DNA of 16,068 nucleotides from Oscillospiraceae bacterium (GTDB taxonomy: Bacteria; Bacillota; Clostridia; Oscillospirales; Ruminococcaceae), in contig SVMQ01000028.1 in the NCBI GenBank assembly GCA_015067375.1, positions 1-16,068 of the forward strand, in the 5' to 3' direction. A program made the position numbers and the translations under genes. The notes below the pieces were generated by a model, which saw only the letters and a program-made list of their open reading frames with translations, was not told the DNA's origin and made no database searches. Shown here piece after piece: positions 6,150 through 13,230 of this stretch; positions within the stretch are counted from its first letter, which is position 1; each line of letters begins with the position of its first letter.

Positions 6150-6526
6150 GTATCAGAGGCATTTACTCCGAAAACTCCCCCAGCAGCACCGAAAGCAACG
6201 CAAACCAGCAGCTTGACCAACAGCAACGCGCCTGTCGCTACCCCGAAGATCATTGACAACAACAGTAAAGGCAGCAGATACAGAATACCGCATAATGCGC
6301 CTGTTTTGAGTCCGTTTCTGCGCTGCAACGCGCCCCCTGCCCTGCCTGCCACGAAGCTGCCCACTGTCAGCGCCAGCATTGCCATGACGCCTGAAAGCGT
6401 TTCCGCGCTGTCAGTTGCAAGTACCAGCAATGCGCCCGCTATCGCTGTAAGCAGCGATGCAACATAGCCTGCTATCATGCCTGCCGTATACGGTGTAAGC
6501 TTATGTTCTCTTTTTGCTCTGCGCAA
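6146..6526 (-). CDS. Small four-TM membrane protein, TIGR04086-like
   Basis: The product is 126 residues from the preferred TTG start. It has a basic N-terminus (RRAKREHKLTPYT) and four hydrophobic helices, near 14-38, 44-60, 72-93 and 95-118, rich in Gly and Ala. This looks like the TIGR04086 family of small Firmicute membrane proteins, whose function is unknown. No ATG begins this frame. TTG at 6526 has GGGGTGAT just upstream, in register for ribosome binding. TTG at 6544 has no binding site and would lie only one base downstream of the predicted transcription start. Hence the shorter form is preferred with moderate confidence. It precedes the flavoprotein gene by 59 bases, but that gene has its own promoter. 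Confidence 0.75.
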   Translation of the reverse strand: MRRAKREHKLTPYTAGMIAGYVASLLTAIAGALLVLATDSAETLSGVMAMLALTVGSFVAGRAGGALQRRNGLKTGALCGILYLLPLLLLSMIFGVATGALLLVKLLVCVAFGAAGGVFGVNASDT

Positions 6527-6551
6527 GATATCACCCCATTCCAACTAGTAA

Positions 6552-6557
6552 ATTATA
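6552..6557 (-). promoter_or_regulatory. Candidate -10 box upstream of the TIGR04086-like gene
   Basis: TATAAT on the reverse strand at 6557-6552, with no convincing -35. It would start transcription near 6545, about 18 nt before the preferred TTG start at 6526. Confidence 0.4.
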
Positions 6558-6591
6558 TGAATACCGTGCCTTAAATATGGCATACCGCCGC

Positions 6592-6620
6592 TTTACAAAG
6601 CAAATAAAATGTGCTATACT
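6592..6620 (+). promoter_or_regulatory. Sigma-A promoter of the 6650 gene
   Basis: TTTACA (6592-6597), 17 bases, TATACT (6615-6620), with TG at 6612-6613 making an extended -10. It gives a leader of roughly 23 nt that holds the GGGGGTGA ribosome binding site. Confidence 0.72.
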
Positions 6621-6649
6621 TAGATTAAATCAAGACAGGGGGTGACCGC

Positions 6650-7168
6650 ATGGCGATGAACGAAAGATCGGCGCTGTCAAGAACGCTCAGTATCTCACGC
6701 GCGCTTTATACAGCAATATCAAAAGGCGATGAACTGCACAACTGCCGCGCTATGCTGGATTCACTCTCCGCCGCACTGTCGCATTGCAATCACGCCAAGA
6801 AGCCACTTGCAAAGTGTATGGGCAATCTGAAACGAGAGCTGAGAAGCGAGAATAAACAGTTCTTCTTAACGGTGAAGCCGTACTTCTCGATATTCAGACC
6901 TACGCCCGAGCTTGGTTTAGATAAAGCAGCCAAGCACGTCCCTGCGCTCATATACGGCAATGACAAGATATGCGCCGAGCTGGAGCGCGGCGACCTCGGC
7001 AAAGTCAAAGCTATGGCAGATGCGATGAAGAGCTACCCTGGATATCTTTTCGGTGAATTTGAAGCGCTTTCGGGGGAGCAATTCTACGACCTCGTTTTCG
7101 GCTTTTATCCGAAGCTGTACGAGGAGCCTTTTATGGATGAGATGAGGAAGCTTTTCTGTGAGGAATGA
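6650..7168 (+). CDS. Hypothetical cytoplasmic protein
   Basis: I do not recognise this 172-residue protein. It has no signal peptide, transmembrane helix or nucleotide-binding motif. It is mostly predicted helix with many charged residues. Aromatic-rich patches occur near residues 70-83 (QFFLTVKPYFSIF) and in the C-terminal third (EQFYDLVFGFYPKLYEEPF), which could pack a small helical fold. GGGGGTGA (6637-6644) lies five bases before ATG 6650; a second in-frame ATG at 6656 is less well placed. A clear promoter at 6592-6620 and a terminator at 7197-7227 make it a single-gene transcription unit. It diverges from the TIGR04086-like gene and converges on the AT-rich gene at 7212-7943. Codon use and base composition match the surrounding core genes. 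Confidence 0.8.
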   Translation: MAMNERSALSRTLSISRALYTAISKGDELHNCRAMLDSLSAALSHCNHAKKPLAKCMGNLKRELRSENKQFFLTVKPYFSIFRPTPELGLDKAAKHVPALIYGNDKICAELERGDLGKVKAMADAMKSYPGYLFGEFEALSGEQFYDLVFGFYPKLYEEPFMDEMRKLFCEE

Positions 7169-7196
7169 GGACGATCTGTTTATTAATTCAATAAAT

Positions 7197-7227
7197 AAGA
7201 GCGCGAGTAATTTAATCGCGCTCTTTT
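7197..7227. terminator. Bidirectional terminator shared by convergent genes
   Basis: AAGAGCGCGA (7197-7206) and TCGCGCTCTT (7216-7225) form a perfect 10-bp stem with a nine-base loop and a T-rich tail on the forward strand. The reverse strand has CTTATTTATT after the stem. The stop codon of the reverse gene (7214-7212) lies in the loop, and its last codons are in the stem. Confidence 0.85.
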
Positions 7228-7943
7228 CTATAGTCGATCATTGTTCGTATGATCTCAGGTACATTATGTATGTCGTATGCGGCTTGCTGGATTTCATGGT
7301 ATTTCCCATTACGGTATAATTCTTTTATCTGACTGATAACAACACTTATTTCATCCAACCTTTCTTTCCTGAAACTGTTGAGGTCAGGCGAATCGGGATA
7401 TACATTAAAAAGCTCAATGATGTCGTTTAAATTGTAATTATCATCTTTATCATACGACAGCATATCAAATAGGGCATCAATAGCTGTATCACCATTCAGA
7501 AAATCTATGGTCTGCTCCATAACCCGTATCTTGATGTCAAATTTATTCTTGGTATCTTCCGCAAGAAAATGTCTGAACGATCTCTTTTTTATCTGCAAGT
7601 GCCGTAACCATTGAATGTTACGGTACAATAAAAGAGTAGCAGGAATCAGAGCGGTTACTTTTGTGTCTTTAGTTTGATATACAGCAACTTTGATCAATAT
7701 ACATTCATCCGAGCAGTTCGTAACTAGCGGTGAACATAATTCCATTTCTGCTGCCTGAATATCTTTAACGCTGTTATACTTTTTATATAGTTCGGCAATT
7801 ATTGCTCTATCACCATTTTTGATATGAATGATCTTTCCACACTCTATCAAGTCATTTTCAGGATCATTGTTCAAGCCGATTATAGAAACGCATCTGTTAA
7901 GTATAAATGCAAATTGATCATCATCTAAAACTATATTGTACAT
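7212..7943 (-). CDS. Hypothetical AT-rich protein, function unknown
   Basis: I do not recognise this 243-residue protein. It is cytoplasmic by composition, with no signal or membrane helix. An N-terminal acidic segment (MYNIVLDDDQFAF) leads into alternating beta/alpha-like stretches, and the C-terminal half is strongly helical and charged (for example IDFLNGDTAIDALFDMLSYD). By eye it is clearly more AT-rich than the whiA-rapZ genes beside it and uses more A/T-ending codons, which suggests later acquisition. No Shine-Dalgarno precedes ATG 7943. A TATAAA at 7957-7952 would start transcription almost at the ATG, so a leaderless message is possible. Otherwise it is read through from whiA, whose stop codon is 24 bases upstream. 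No alternative start looks better. Confidence 0.7.
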   Translation of the reverse strand: MYNIVLDDDQFAFILNRCVSIIGLNNDPENDLIECGKIIHIKNGDRAIIAELYKKYNSVKDIQAAEMELCSPLVTNCSDECILIKVAVYQTKDTKVTALIPATLLLYRNIQWLRHLQIKKRSFRHFLAEDTKNKFDIKIRVMEQTIDFLNGDTAIDALFDMLSYDKDDNYNLNDIIELFNVYPDSPDLNSFRKERLDEISVVISQIKELYRNGKYHEIQQAAYDIHNVPEIIRTMIDYRKERD

Positions 7944-7967
7944 AATTCAAATTTATATAAGGTAAAC

Positions 7968-8870
7968 TTATTCAACTATTCCGTTTCGTATCTCCTCAGC
8001 GAGCTTTGACAGCTTTTTCAGCCTGTGGTTGAGTCCGCTGCGGCTGATAGGCTTTCTGAACTGTGCGCAAAGCTCGGACAGAGGCATTTCGGGAAATTCC
8101 ACGCGAAGCTCGGCTGTTTCCCTCAGCTCCTCGCTGAGCCAGTCCGCGCCCTTAGTGCTGTATATCAGCTCGATATCCTCCACGCTTTTTCCAGCGGCGG
8201 CGACCGTCTTGTCGAGATTGGCGCTCTCGCAGTTTACCGAGCGGTTGACGCGGTTGCGGAAGTCCTTCATTATCTTCACCTGCATTATCTCCAACGAATG
8301 AGCCGCCGCGCCGATATAGGTCAGGAAATCCTCGATAAGCTCGCTCTCCTTTGCATACAGGACTAAATTTCTGCGTGAGCGAAGCGTGGTCTTTACTGCC
8401 ATTCCGTGTTCGTTGATAAAGTCATGCAGCGACTGCGCACGGCTGTTGTCGGGCAGCACTATCTCAAGGTGATATTCCTTATTCGGGTCAGTAACTGAGC
8501 CGCAGGCAGCAAACACGCCGCGCAGAAACGCTCCGCTCTCGTCGTCATTTCCTGACACCACCGCTGCATTGATATCGGTATAATCCCCGAAGCGCTCGGC
8601 TATCGTATCGTAGCCGTCCTTGATGCGGAATGTGTAAAGCGAGCCGCTGTTTTTGACGAGGCGCACCATCTCGTGCTTTACCTCGGGGAATACAGCATCG
8701 CACAAAGCTCTGACCGCATTGAGCAGGTACATCTTCTCTGTCTGCACGAGCGGCATCCCGTCAGCCATGCGCGAGGAATAGAATACCCCGTACAGCATCG
8801 CTGCCATCTCGCCCTGCGGCATTTCCTTTACGTCGCAAAGCTCTTTTTTGATATCGGATGAGAACGACAT
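7968..8870 (-). CDS. whiA: Sporulation/division regulator WhiA
   Basis: WhiA is a DNA-binding protein found across Gram-positive bacteria. It activates sporulation genes in Streptomyces and affects chromosome segregation and division in Bacillus. The 300-residue product opens with SFSSDIKKELC, typical of the family. A LAGLIDADG-like N-terminal domain without nuclease function spans about residues 1-190 (GAFLRGVFAACGSVTDP near 112). A C-terminal HTH follows, with SRSGLNHRLKKL near 276-287 as its recognition part. AGGAGAGG lies just upstream of ATG 8870. It is the last recognisable gene of the hprK-ROK-murB-rapZ-whiA operon, 22 bases after rapZ. In many Firmicutes yvcK separates rapZ and whiA; here it does not. 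Slightly short for the family (about 310-325), but complete. Confidence 0.95.
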   Translation of the reverse strand: MSFSSDIKKELCDVKEMPQGEMAAMLYGVFYSSRMADGMPLVQTEKMYLLNAVRALCDAVFPEVKHEMVRLVKNSGSLYTFRIKDGYDTIAERFGDYTDINAAVVSGNDDESGAFLRGVFAACGSVTDPNKEYHLEIVLPDNSRAQSLHDFINEHGMAVKTTLRSRRNLVLYAKESELIEDFLTYIGAAAHSLEIMQVKIMKDFRNRVNRSVNCESANLDKTVAAAGKSVEDIELIYSTKGADWLSEELRETAELRVEFPEMPLSELCAQFRKPISRSGLNHRLKKLSKLAEEIRNGIVE

Positions 8871-8892
8871 TTTATCCTCTCCTGTATTATGC

Positions 8893-9750
8893 TTATTTCT
8901 TCTCTACATCACGGTGCAGTGTGCGCACTCTGAAATCGCGTCTGCGCAGATACGCCGCGGTATGCTCCGCAAATGTAACGCTGCGATGCTTTCCGCCCGT
9001 GCAACCGAATGCTATAACAAGGCGGCTCTTGCCCTCTGTTACATAGTGCGGTATAAGGAATTCAATAAGGTCAAACAGCTTGTCCTGTAGCGTTACTGAT
9101 TGAGGAAAGCTCATGACATAATCGCGCACTTCCTTGTCAAGACCCGTCTTGTGCTTCAACTCAGGAAGATAAAACGGATTAGGCAGACAGCGCACATCAA
9201 ACACAAGGTCAGCCTCACCAGGCGCGCCATACTTGAAGCCAAAGCTCATGCAGCTCACCAGCATACCATCCGAAGCCTTTTCAAGAAACAGACCCGCTAT
9301 CTGCTCCTTAAGCTGACCGGTAGACAGCATCGAGGAATCCACTATGTAATCCGCATTCTCACGAATGCTGCCAAGCAGCTCTATCTCAGCGTCTATCGCC
9401 TTGGTTATGTCGCCCTCAGACGCCTCCTCAAGCGGATGCTTGCGGCGCGTTTCCTTGTAGCGCTTGTTGAGCACCTCGCGCGAAGCCTCCAGAAACAGCA
9501 CCTTTACATTTATTCCGCGTATGTGCAGCTTTGTTATGCTGTCGCCCAGCTTGAAAAACATAGCGCCGCCGCGGATATCAGTCACTATAGCGACCTTTGT
9601 TATCTCATCGTTATCATTACACATAGCAGCGAAGTCGGGTATAAGCTGCGGCGGCATATTGTCGATGCAGAAATATCCGATGTCCTCCAGCACCTTTACC
9701 GCGGAGGATTTTCCTGAGCCTGAAAGTCCTGTAACTATTACAAATTCCAT
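8893..9750 (-). CDS. rapZ: RNase adapter / nucleotide-binding protein RapZ (YvcJ)
   Basis: RapZ proteins bind nucleotides. In Escherichia coli RapZ senses glucosamine-6-phosphate and directs small-RNA decay, while the Bacillus homologue YvcJ hydrolyses ATP/GTP and affects competence. The 285-residue protein has a Walker A loop GLSGSGKS at residues 8-15, the TDIRGG segment near 57-62, and the conserved C-terminal GCTGGKHRSV near 249-258, in the domain that binds the sugar phosphate. Length is normal (284-290). GAGGA (9762-9758) lies seven bases before ATG 9750. It sits between murB and whiA with gaps of 24 and 22 bases, so it is co-transcribed. A link to amino-sugar and cell-wall supply is plausible given MurB beside it, but this is inference. 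Confidence 0.95.
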   Translation of the reverse strand: MEFVIVTGLSGSGKSSAVKVLEDIGYFCIDNMPPQLIPDFAAMCNDNDEITKVAIVTDIRGGAMFFKLGDSITKLHIRGINVKVLFLEASREVLNKRYKETRRKHPLEEASEGDITKAIDAEIELLGSIRENADYIVDSSMLSTGQLKEQIAGLFLEKASDGMLVSCMSFGFKYGAPGEADLVFDVRCLPNPFYLPELKHKTGLDKEVRDYVMSFPQSVTLQDKLFDLIEFLIPHYVTEGKSRLVIAFGCTGGKHRSVTFAEHTAAYLRRRDFRVRTLHRDVEKK

Positions 9751-9774
9751 CTTTATGTCCTCACTGACCGTTGC

Positions 9775-10677
9775 TTATTCCAGTATCAGCATCTCACATT
9801 CAAGGTCTACGCCCTTTTGCTGCTTTACAGTATCCTTGACGTGCTGCACCACTGCCATCACATCCTCAAAGCTAGCGCCGCCCCTGTTGATGACAAAACC
9901 GCTGTGCTTCTCGCTCACCTGTGCGCCACCTACGGAATAGCCTTTAAGTCCGCACTCCTCTATCAGCGCCGCGGCAAAGTAGCCCTCAGGTCGCTTGAAG
10001 GTGCTGCCGCAGCTTGGAAATTCAAGCGGCTGCTTATCCTTGCGGCGTCCCATAAGGTCGTCCATCTTCGCCTTTATCTCGGTCTTGTCGCCTTTTTTCA
10101 GCTCCATCGTCACGGAGGTAATAACGCACCGCTTGCCCGAAAAAAAGCTGTGTCGGTAGGAAAGCTGCATATCCTCTGCGCGCATTTCGCACAATATGCC
10201 GTTTTCGTCGATATATCGGCAGGACTTTACTACATCCTTCATCTCGCCGCCATAAGCGCCTGCATTCATGTACAGCGCACCGCCGACAGACCCCGGAATG
10301 CCGTAGGCAAATTCAAGCCCCGTAAGCTCGTTTTCAAGCGCCGCCATACAGACGGATTTAAGGCTTGCACCTGCCTGTGCCGTTATCTCGCCGCCTTTAA
10401 CATCAACCGCCGAAAACTCGCGCGAAAGAAGTATAACGCAGCCGCGATAACCCTCGTCACTGACAAGAACATTGCTGCCTTTTCCCAACACAAAGAATGG
10501 TACATCCTCTGCCTTGCACACGGCTGCCGTCTGAGCGAGCGCTTCCTCGCTGTCGGGCTGCACAAGGATATCACAAGCACCGCCTATCTTCATTGAGGTG
10601 TGGGAATTGAGCGGCTCGTTAAGGCTGTATTTCATGCCGAGGTCGCGGCAGAGCTTTTCAAGAGAAGCGTAATTCAA
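9775..10677 (-). CDS. murB: UDP-N-acetylenolpyruvoylglucosamine reductase
   Basis: MurB reduces UDP-GlcNAc-enolpyruvate to UDP-MurNAc with NADPH and FAD, the second committed step of peptidoglycan precursor synthesis in the cytoplasm. The 300-residue protein has the FAD-binding GKGSNVLV at residues 65-72 and YGIPGSVGGALYMNAGAYGG at 125-144. SYRHS (173-177) lines the active site, and S225 in SCGSTFKRP is the probable catalytic acid serine. It lacks the Tyr loop of the E. coli type, so it is a type II (Gram-positive) MurB. The start is TTG 10677, with GGAGGA (10690-10685) seven bases upstream; the first ATG would remove 14 conserved residues. It lies 67 bases after the ROK gene, with a hairpin in the gap. 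Confidence 0.96.
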   Translation of the reverse strand: MNYASLEKLCRDLGMKYSLNEPLNSHTSMKIGGACDILVQPDSEEALAQTAAVCKAEDVPFFVLGKGSNVLVSDEGYRGCVILLSREFSAVDVKGGEITAQAGASLKSVCMAALENELTGLEFAYGIPGSVGGALYMNAGAYGGEMKDVVKSCRYIDENGILCEMRAEDMQLSYRHSFFSGKRCVITSVTMELKKGDKTEIKAKMDDLMGRRKDKQPLEFPSCGSTFKRPEGYFAAALIEECGLKGYSVGGAQVSEKHSGFVINRGGASFEDVMAVVQHVKDTVKQQKGVDLECEMLILE

Positions 10678-10701
10678 GACGTTTTCCTCCGAATAATAAT
10701 T

Positions 10702-10731
10702 AACGGGCAGGCTGAAATCAGTCCGCCCGTT
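10702..10731 (-). terminator. Hairpin between the ROK kinase gene and murB (weak terminator or processing site)
   Basis: On the reverse strand AACGGGCGGACTGA and TCAGCCTGCCCGTT pair over 14 positions, with one G-U pair and one mismatch. The tail AATTATTATT is only moderately U-rich. It lies 11 bases upstream of the murB binding site, so it could partly terminate or process the transcript between the two genes. Confidence 0.5.
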
Positions 10732-10744
10732 TGGTGCTTTTGGC

Positions 10745-11701
10745 TTATTCAGCCAGTGTATACAGATAAGCTGCGCCGATGATGCCTGCGTCGTTGCCGA
10801 GCTTTGCGATATCCAGCTTTGTGGAGCGTGTCGGGTCGATGCAGTAGCTTTCGCGCTTGATGAACTCGTTGAGCGGCTTTGTGAGGTTCTCGCCCTCCTT
10901 GCAGATACCGCCGCCGATGAGCAGCACTTCGGGCTGGAATGTATTAACGATATTCGTCAGACCGCAGCCGAGATAGTTGATGTACATATCCACAACGTCG
11001 CACGCGGACTTGTCGCCCTCGCGCCAGCCGTCAAATGCAGTCTTTCCGTCAACGTTATTGATGTCACCGCCGCAGATATCCCACATCTTGCTGTCCTTAT
11101 TTTCTTCCATAGCTTCCTTGGTCATGTTGATAAGAGCGGTAGCGGAAGAGTAAGCCTCAAAGCAGCCCTTTCTGCCGCAGCCGCACTGTCTGCCGCCATA
11201 GTGGATAACAGTGTGACCAAGCTCTGCGCCACAGTAGTTGAAGCCAGTGTAGATCTTGCTGTCTATGATGATACCGCCGCCGACACCTGTGCCGAGAGTT
11301 ACTACGACAACATCCTTGTAGCCCTTACCTGCACCGTTGAGCACCTCACCGAATGCAGCTGCATTTGCGTCGTTCTCAACATATATCTCCTTGTTCAGCT
11401 TCTTCTGGATAAGTGCGCGCAGGTCGGTGTTGTTGAAGCCGAGGTTGCAGCTGTACAGCACGATGCCGCTGTTGCGGTTTGCAACGCCCGGAGTACCGAT
11501 ACCAATGCTGTTTACCTCTCCGATAGTTACCTTTGCTTCATTTAGCGCTGTCCATACTGTTTCAACGATAGCGTCTGCTATCTCCTCAGCAGGTCTGGGA
11601 AGGTTGGTCTTTGCTGTAGCCTTTGAAACGATGTTGTAGTTTTCGTCAACAAGACCTACCTTGATATTTGTTCCGCCGAGGTCTATTCCTATATTGTACA
11701 T
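10745..11701 (-). CDS. ROK-family sugar kinase, probable glucokinase
   Basis: ROK kinases phosphorylate free hexoses with ATP in the cytoplasm; in Clostridia this gene type usually serves as glucokinase. The 318-residue product has the phosphate-1 loop GIDLGGTN at residues 5-12, catalytic D111 in ENDANAA, and GTGVGGG near 137-143. The ROK zinc site is complete: H163 with C173, C175 and C180 (CGCGRKGC). E160 and H163 (CGAELGH) are the usual sugar contacts. No N-terminal HTH is present, so it is an enzyme, not a repressor. ATG 11701 is preferred, with AAAGGA about 12 bases upstream; a TTG at 11722 would overlap that site. It lies 30 bases after hprK, an unusual guest between hprK and murB. It fits the operon's carbon-sensing theme. 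Confidence 0.92.
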   Translation of the reverse strand: MYNIGIDLGGTNIKVGLVDENYNIVSKATAKTNLPRPAEEIADAIVETVWTALNEAKVTIGEVNSIGIGTPGVANRNSGIVLYSCNLGFNNTDLRALIQKKLNKEIYVENDANAAAFGEVLNGAGKGYKDVVVVTLGTGVGGGIIIDSKIYTGFNYCGAELGHTVIHYGGRQCGCGRKGCFEAYSSATALINMTKEAMEENKDSKMWDICGGDINNVDGKTAFDGWREGDKSACDVVDMYINYLGCGLTNIVNTFQPEVLLIGGGICKEGENLTKPLNEFIKRESYCIDPTRSTKLDIAKLGNDAGIIGAAYLYTLAE

Positions 11702-11731
11702 TGGTTTTAAGATTCCTTTCAAGTTATTATA

Positions 11732-12703
11732 TTACAGATTCAGATCAGACATGATATCCTCTTCGTCAGAGTCGATACCAAGCTGTCTGAGCAGATCCTT
11801 TGCCGCGTTGTAGCCCATCTTCTTCTGACGGTTGTTCATCGCTGCTACCTCAAGGATAACGGCAAGGTTACGACCGGGCTTTACGGGGATGGTCAGCAGC
11901 GGCACCTTAACGCCGAGGATGGTCATGAAGTGAGTATCTACACCCATTCTGTCGTAGGTCTTTTCGGGATTCCACAGCTCCATCTCAACCACCATGTTGA
12001 TCTTTTCGGTGAGCTTTACAGCACCCACACCGAACAGCTGTCTTGCATTGATAATACCTATGCCGCGCAGCTCCAGAAAATGACGGATATTATCGGGAGA
12101 GCTTCCGACAAGCGTGATGTTGGAGGCTTTCTTTATCTCCACCGCGTCGTCCGCAATAAGGCGATGTCCGCGCTTGACGAGCTCGATAGCAGTCTCAGAC
12201 TTACCTACGCCGCTCTCGCCGAGGATAAGCACACCCTCACCGTAGATCTCGATAAGAACGCCGTGACGCGTGATTCTTGGTGCAAGCTGAAGATTAAGGA
12301 ATGCGACCAGCTTTGCGATGAATGTAGAGGTACTCTCCTCTGAGCAGAACACAGGTATCTCATACTCAGCAGCAAGCTCCAGCATCTCAGGGAACGGCTC
12401 GAGGTTGCGCGTGATTATCAGCGCGGGAAAATGATAGCCGAACAGGTCTGCAATGCGCTTGCGGCGCGTTTCGGGGTCAAGCCCGTTGAGGTAGGCATAC
12501 TCGCTGTTGCCGACTACCTGTATGCGCTTGTTGTCGAAATACTCATAAAAGCCCGAAAGCTGAAGTCCGGGACGGTTGGTATCGTTGCTGGAAATGAGCT
12601 TGTTGCCGCCGTTTTCGGGCATATAGGCAACGCCCAGACGAAATTCGTCGATGATCTTCTGCAGGGGGAACGAAAATTCCCTGTTTATTTCTTCGAGAGG
12701 CAT
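11732..12703 (-). CDS. hprK: HPr(Ser) kinase/phosphorylase
   Basis: HprK phosphorylates Ser46 of HPr with ATP when glycolytic intermediates are high, and reverses this with phosphate. It controls carbon catabolite repression in Gram-positive bacteria. The 323-residue protein has an N-terminal domain (about 1-135). The kinase core follows with catalytic H147 (RHGVLIEIYGEG), Walker A GESGVGKS at 162-169, D185-D186 (RLIADDAVEI), ELRGIGI at 211-217, and the family signature ELWNPEKTYDRMG near 242-254. It ends in an acidic tail. ATG 12703 is preceded by AAAGGA. It is the first gene of the operon and has its own promoter about 65 bases upstream. No HPr gene is in view, so its substrate must be encoded elsewhere. 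Confidence 0.95.
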   Translation of the reverse strand: MPLEEINREFSFPLQKIIDEFRLGVAYMPENGGNKLISSNDTNRPGLQLSGFYEYFDNKRIQVVGNSEYAYLNGLDPETRRKRIADLFGYHFPALIITRNLEPFPEMLELAAEYEIPVFCSEESTSTFIAKLVAFLNLQLAPRITRHGVLIEIYGEGVLILGESGVGKSETAIELVKRGHRLIADDAVEIKKASNITLVGSSPDNIRHFLELRGIGIINARQLFGVGAVKLTEKINMVVEMELWNPEKTYDRMGVDTHFMTILGVKVPLLTIPVKPGRNLAVILEVAAMNNRQKKMGYNAAKDLLRQLGIDSDEEDIMSDLNL

Positions 12704-12737
12704 AATGATGATCCTTTCTCTTTTACGTCATTCAAGA

Positions 12738-12756
12738 CATCCAAAACAACTGGATG
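12738..12756 (-). other. Small hairpin in the hprK leader
   Basis: CATCCA (12738-12743) and TGGATG (12751-12756) form a six-base stem with a seven-base loop in the 5' leader of hprK, just after the predicted transcription start. There is no T-tract, so it is not a terminator; it could stabilise the message or be chance. Confidence 0.35.
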
Positions 12757-12767
12757 CTCTTGATATT

Positions 12768-12796
12768 ATTATACCTTATAGCGCTGATTATTTCAA
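12768..12796 (-). promoter_or_regulatory. Sigma-A promoter of the hprK-ROK-murB-rapZ-whiA operon
   Basis: On the reverse strand TTGAAA (12796-12791), 17 bases, TATAAT (12773-12768). Transcription should start near 12761, giving a leader of about 58 nt. No catabolite-responsive element (cre) was seen by eye. Confidence 0.78.
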
Positions 12797-12875
12797 GTGC
12801 TTTAACAATTATTTTATATCGTGCAGTTTCGTCAAATTCCACAAAACCAAACATCAAAATTGTTTTAAAAAAAAG

Positions 12876-12904
12876 TAGACAATTCATAAATGTTGTGCTA
12901 TAAT
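12876..12904 (+). promoter_or_regulatory. Sigma-A promoter of the small four-cysteine protein gene
   Basis: TAGACA (12876-12881), 17 bases, TATAAT (12899-12904), with TG at 12896-12897 making an extended -10. It diverges from the hprK promoter about 80 bases away. Confidence 0.78.
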
Positions 12905-12959
12905 GGGAATAAGGGAAATTATATTAAGCGTAGAACGCATTTTCATGGAGGTAACAAAT

Positions 12960-13175
12960 ATGGCTAAAAAGAAGCTGTTCGGAAATAATATAAAGCCGTC
13001 CTGCAAGTACTGCGAGCTTGGCACCCCGCTTGAGGGCGATAAGATCAATTGTCCCAAGATGGGCACAGTAAAGACATACGACTCCTGCAAGAAGTTCGTA
13101 TACTCTCCCCTCAAGAGAATACCCAAGAAGGAGCTGCAGCTTGCTAACTCCGCGGTAAACGATATCGACTTCTGA
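12960..13175 (+). CDS. Small conserved four-cysteine protein, function unknown
   Basis: The 71-residue protein has cysteines C15, C18, C31 and C43, giving C-x2-C-x12-C-x11-C, so it can bind one zinc or an iron-sulfur cluster. The opening MAKKKLFGNNIKPSCKYCE and the later SCKKFVYSPLKRIPKK resemble small proteins I associate with Clostridia; this is from memory and no family name is certain. The basic stretches on both sides suggest binding to nucleic acid or the ribosome, as inference. ATG 12960 is chosen over 12903 because GGAGGT (12947-12952) lies seven bases upstream and the longer frame begins in the promoter. It has its own promoter and a strong terminator, a self-contained unit. It diverges from hprK. 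Confidence 0.85.
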   Translation: MAKKKLFGNNIKPSCKYCELGTPLEGDKINCPKMGTVKTYDSCKKFVYSPLKRIPKKELQLANSAVNDIDF

Positions 13176-13194
13176 TATCTGCAACAGAATACAT

Positions 13195-13220
13195 AAAGGC
13201 GGACGCGTTCCGCCTTTTTT
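13195..13220 (+). terminator. Rho-independent terminator after the small four-cysteine protein gene
   Basis: AAAGGCGGA (13195-13203) and TCCGCCTTT (13209-13217) form a perfect nine-base stem with a five-base loop, ending in six T (13215-13220). Confidence 0.94.
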
Positions 13221-13230
13221 GTTTGCAATG

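Noticed and set aside
9100..10596. Forward open frames of 205 and 259 codons opposite rapZ and murB
   Set aside because: They are shadows of clearly identified reverse-strand genes; their products are basic, His/Leu/Arg-rich and resemble no protein.
12704..12959. Possible riboswitch or cre operator between hprK and the small protein gene
   Set aside because: Only two divergent promoters and one six-base stem are visible; no conserved riboswitch core or cre-like palindrome was found by eye.
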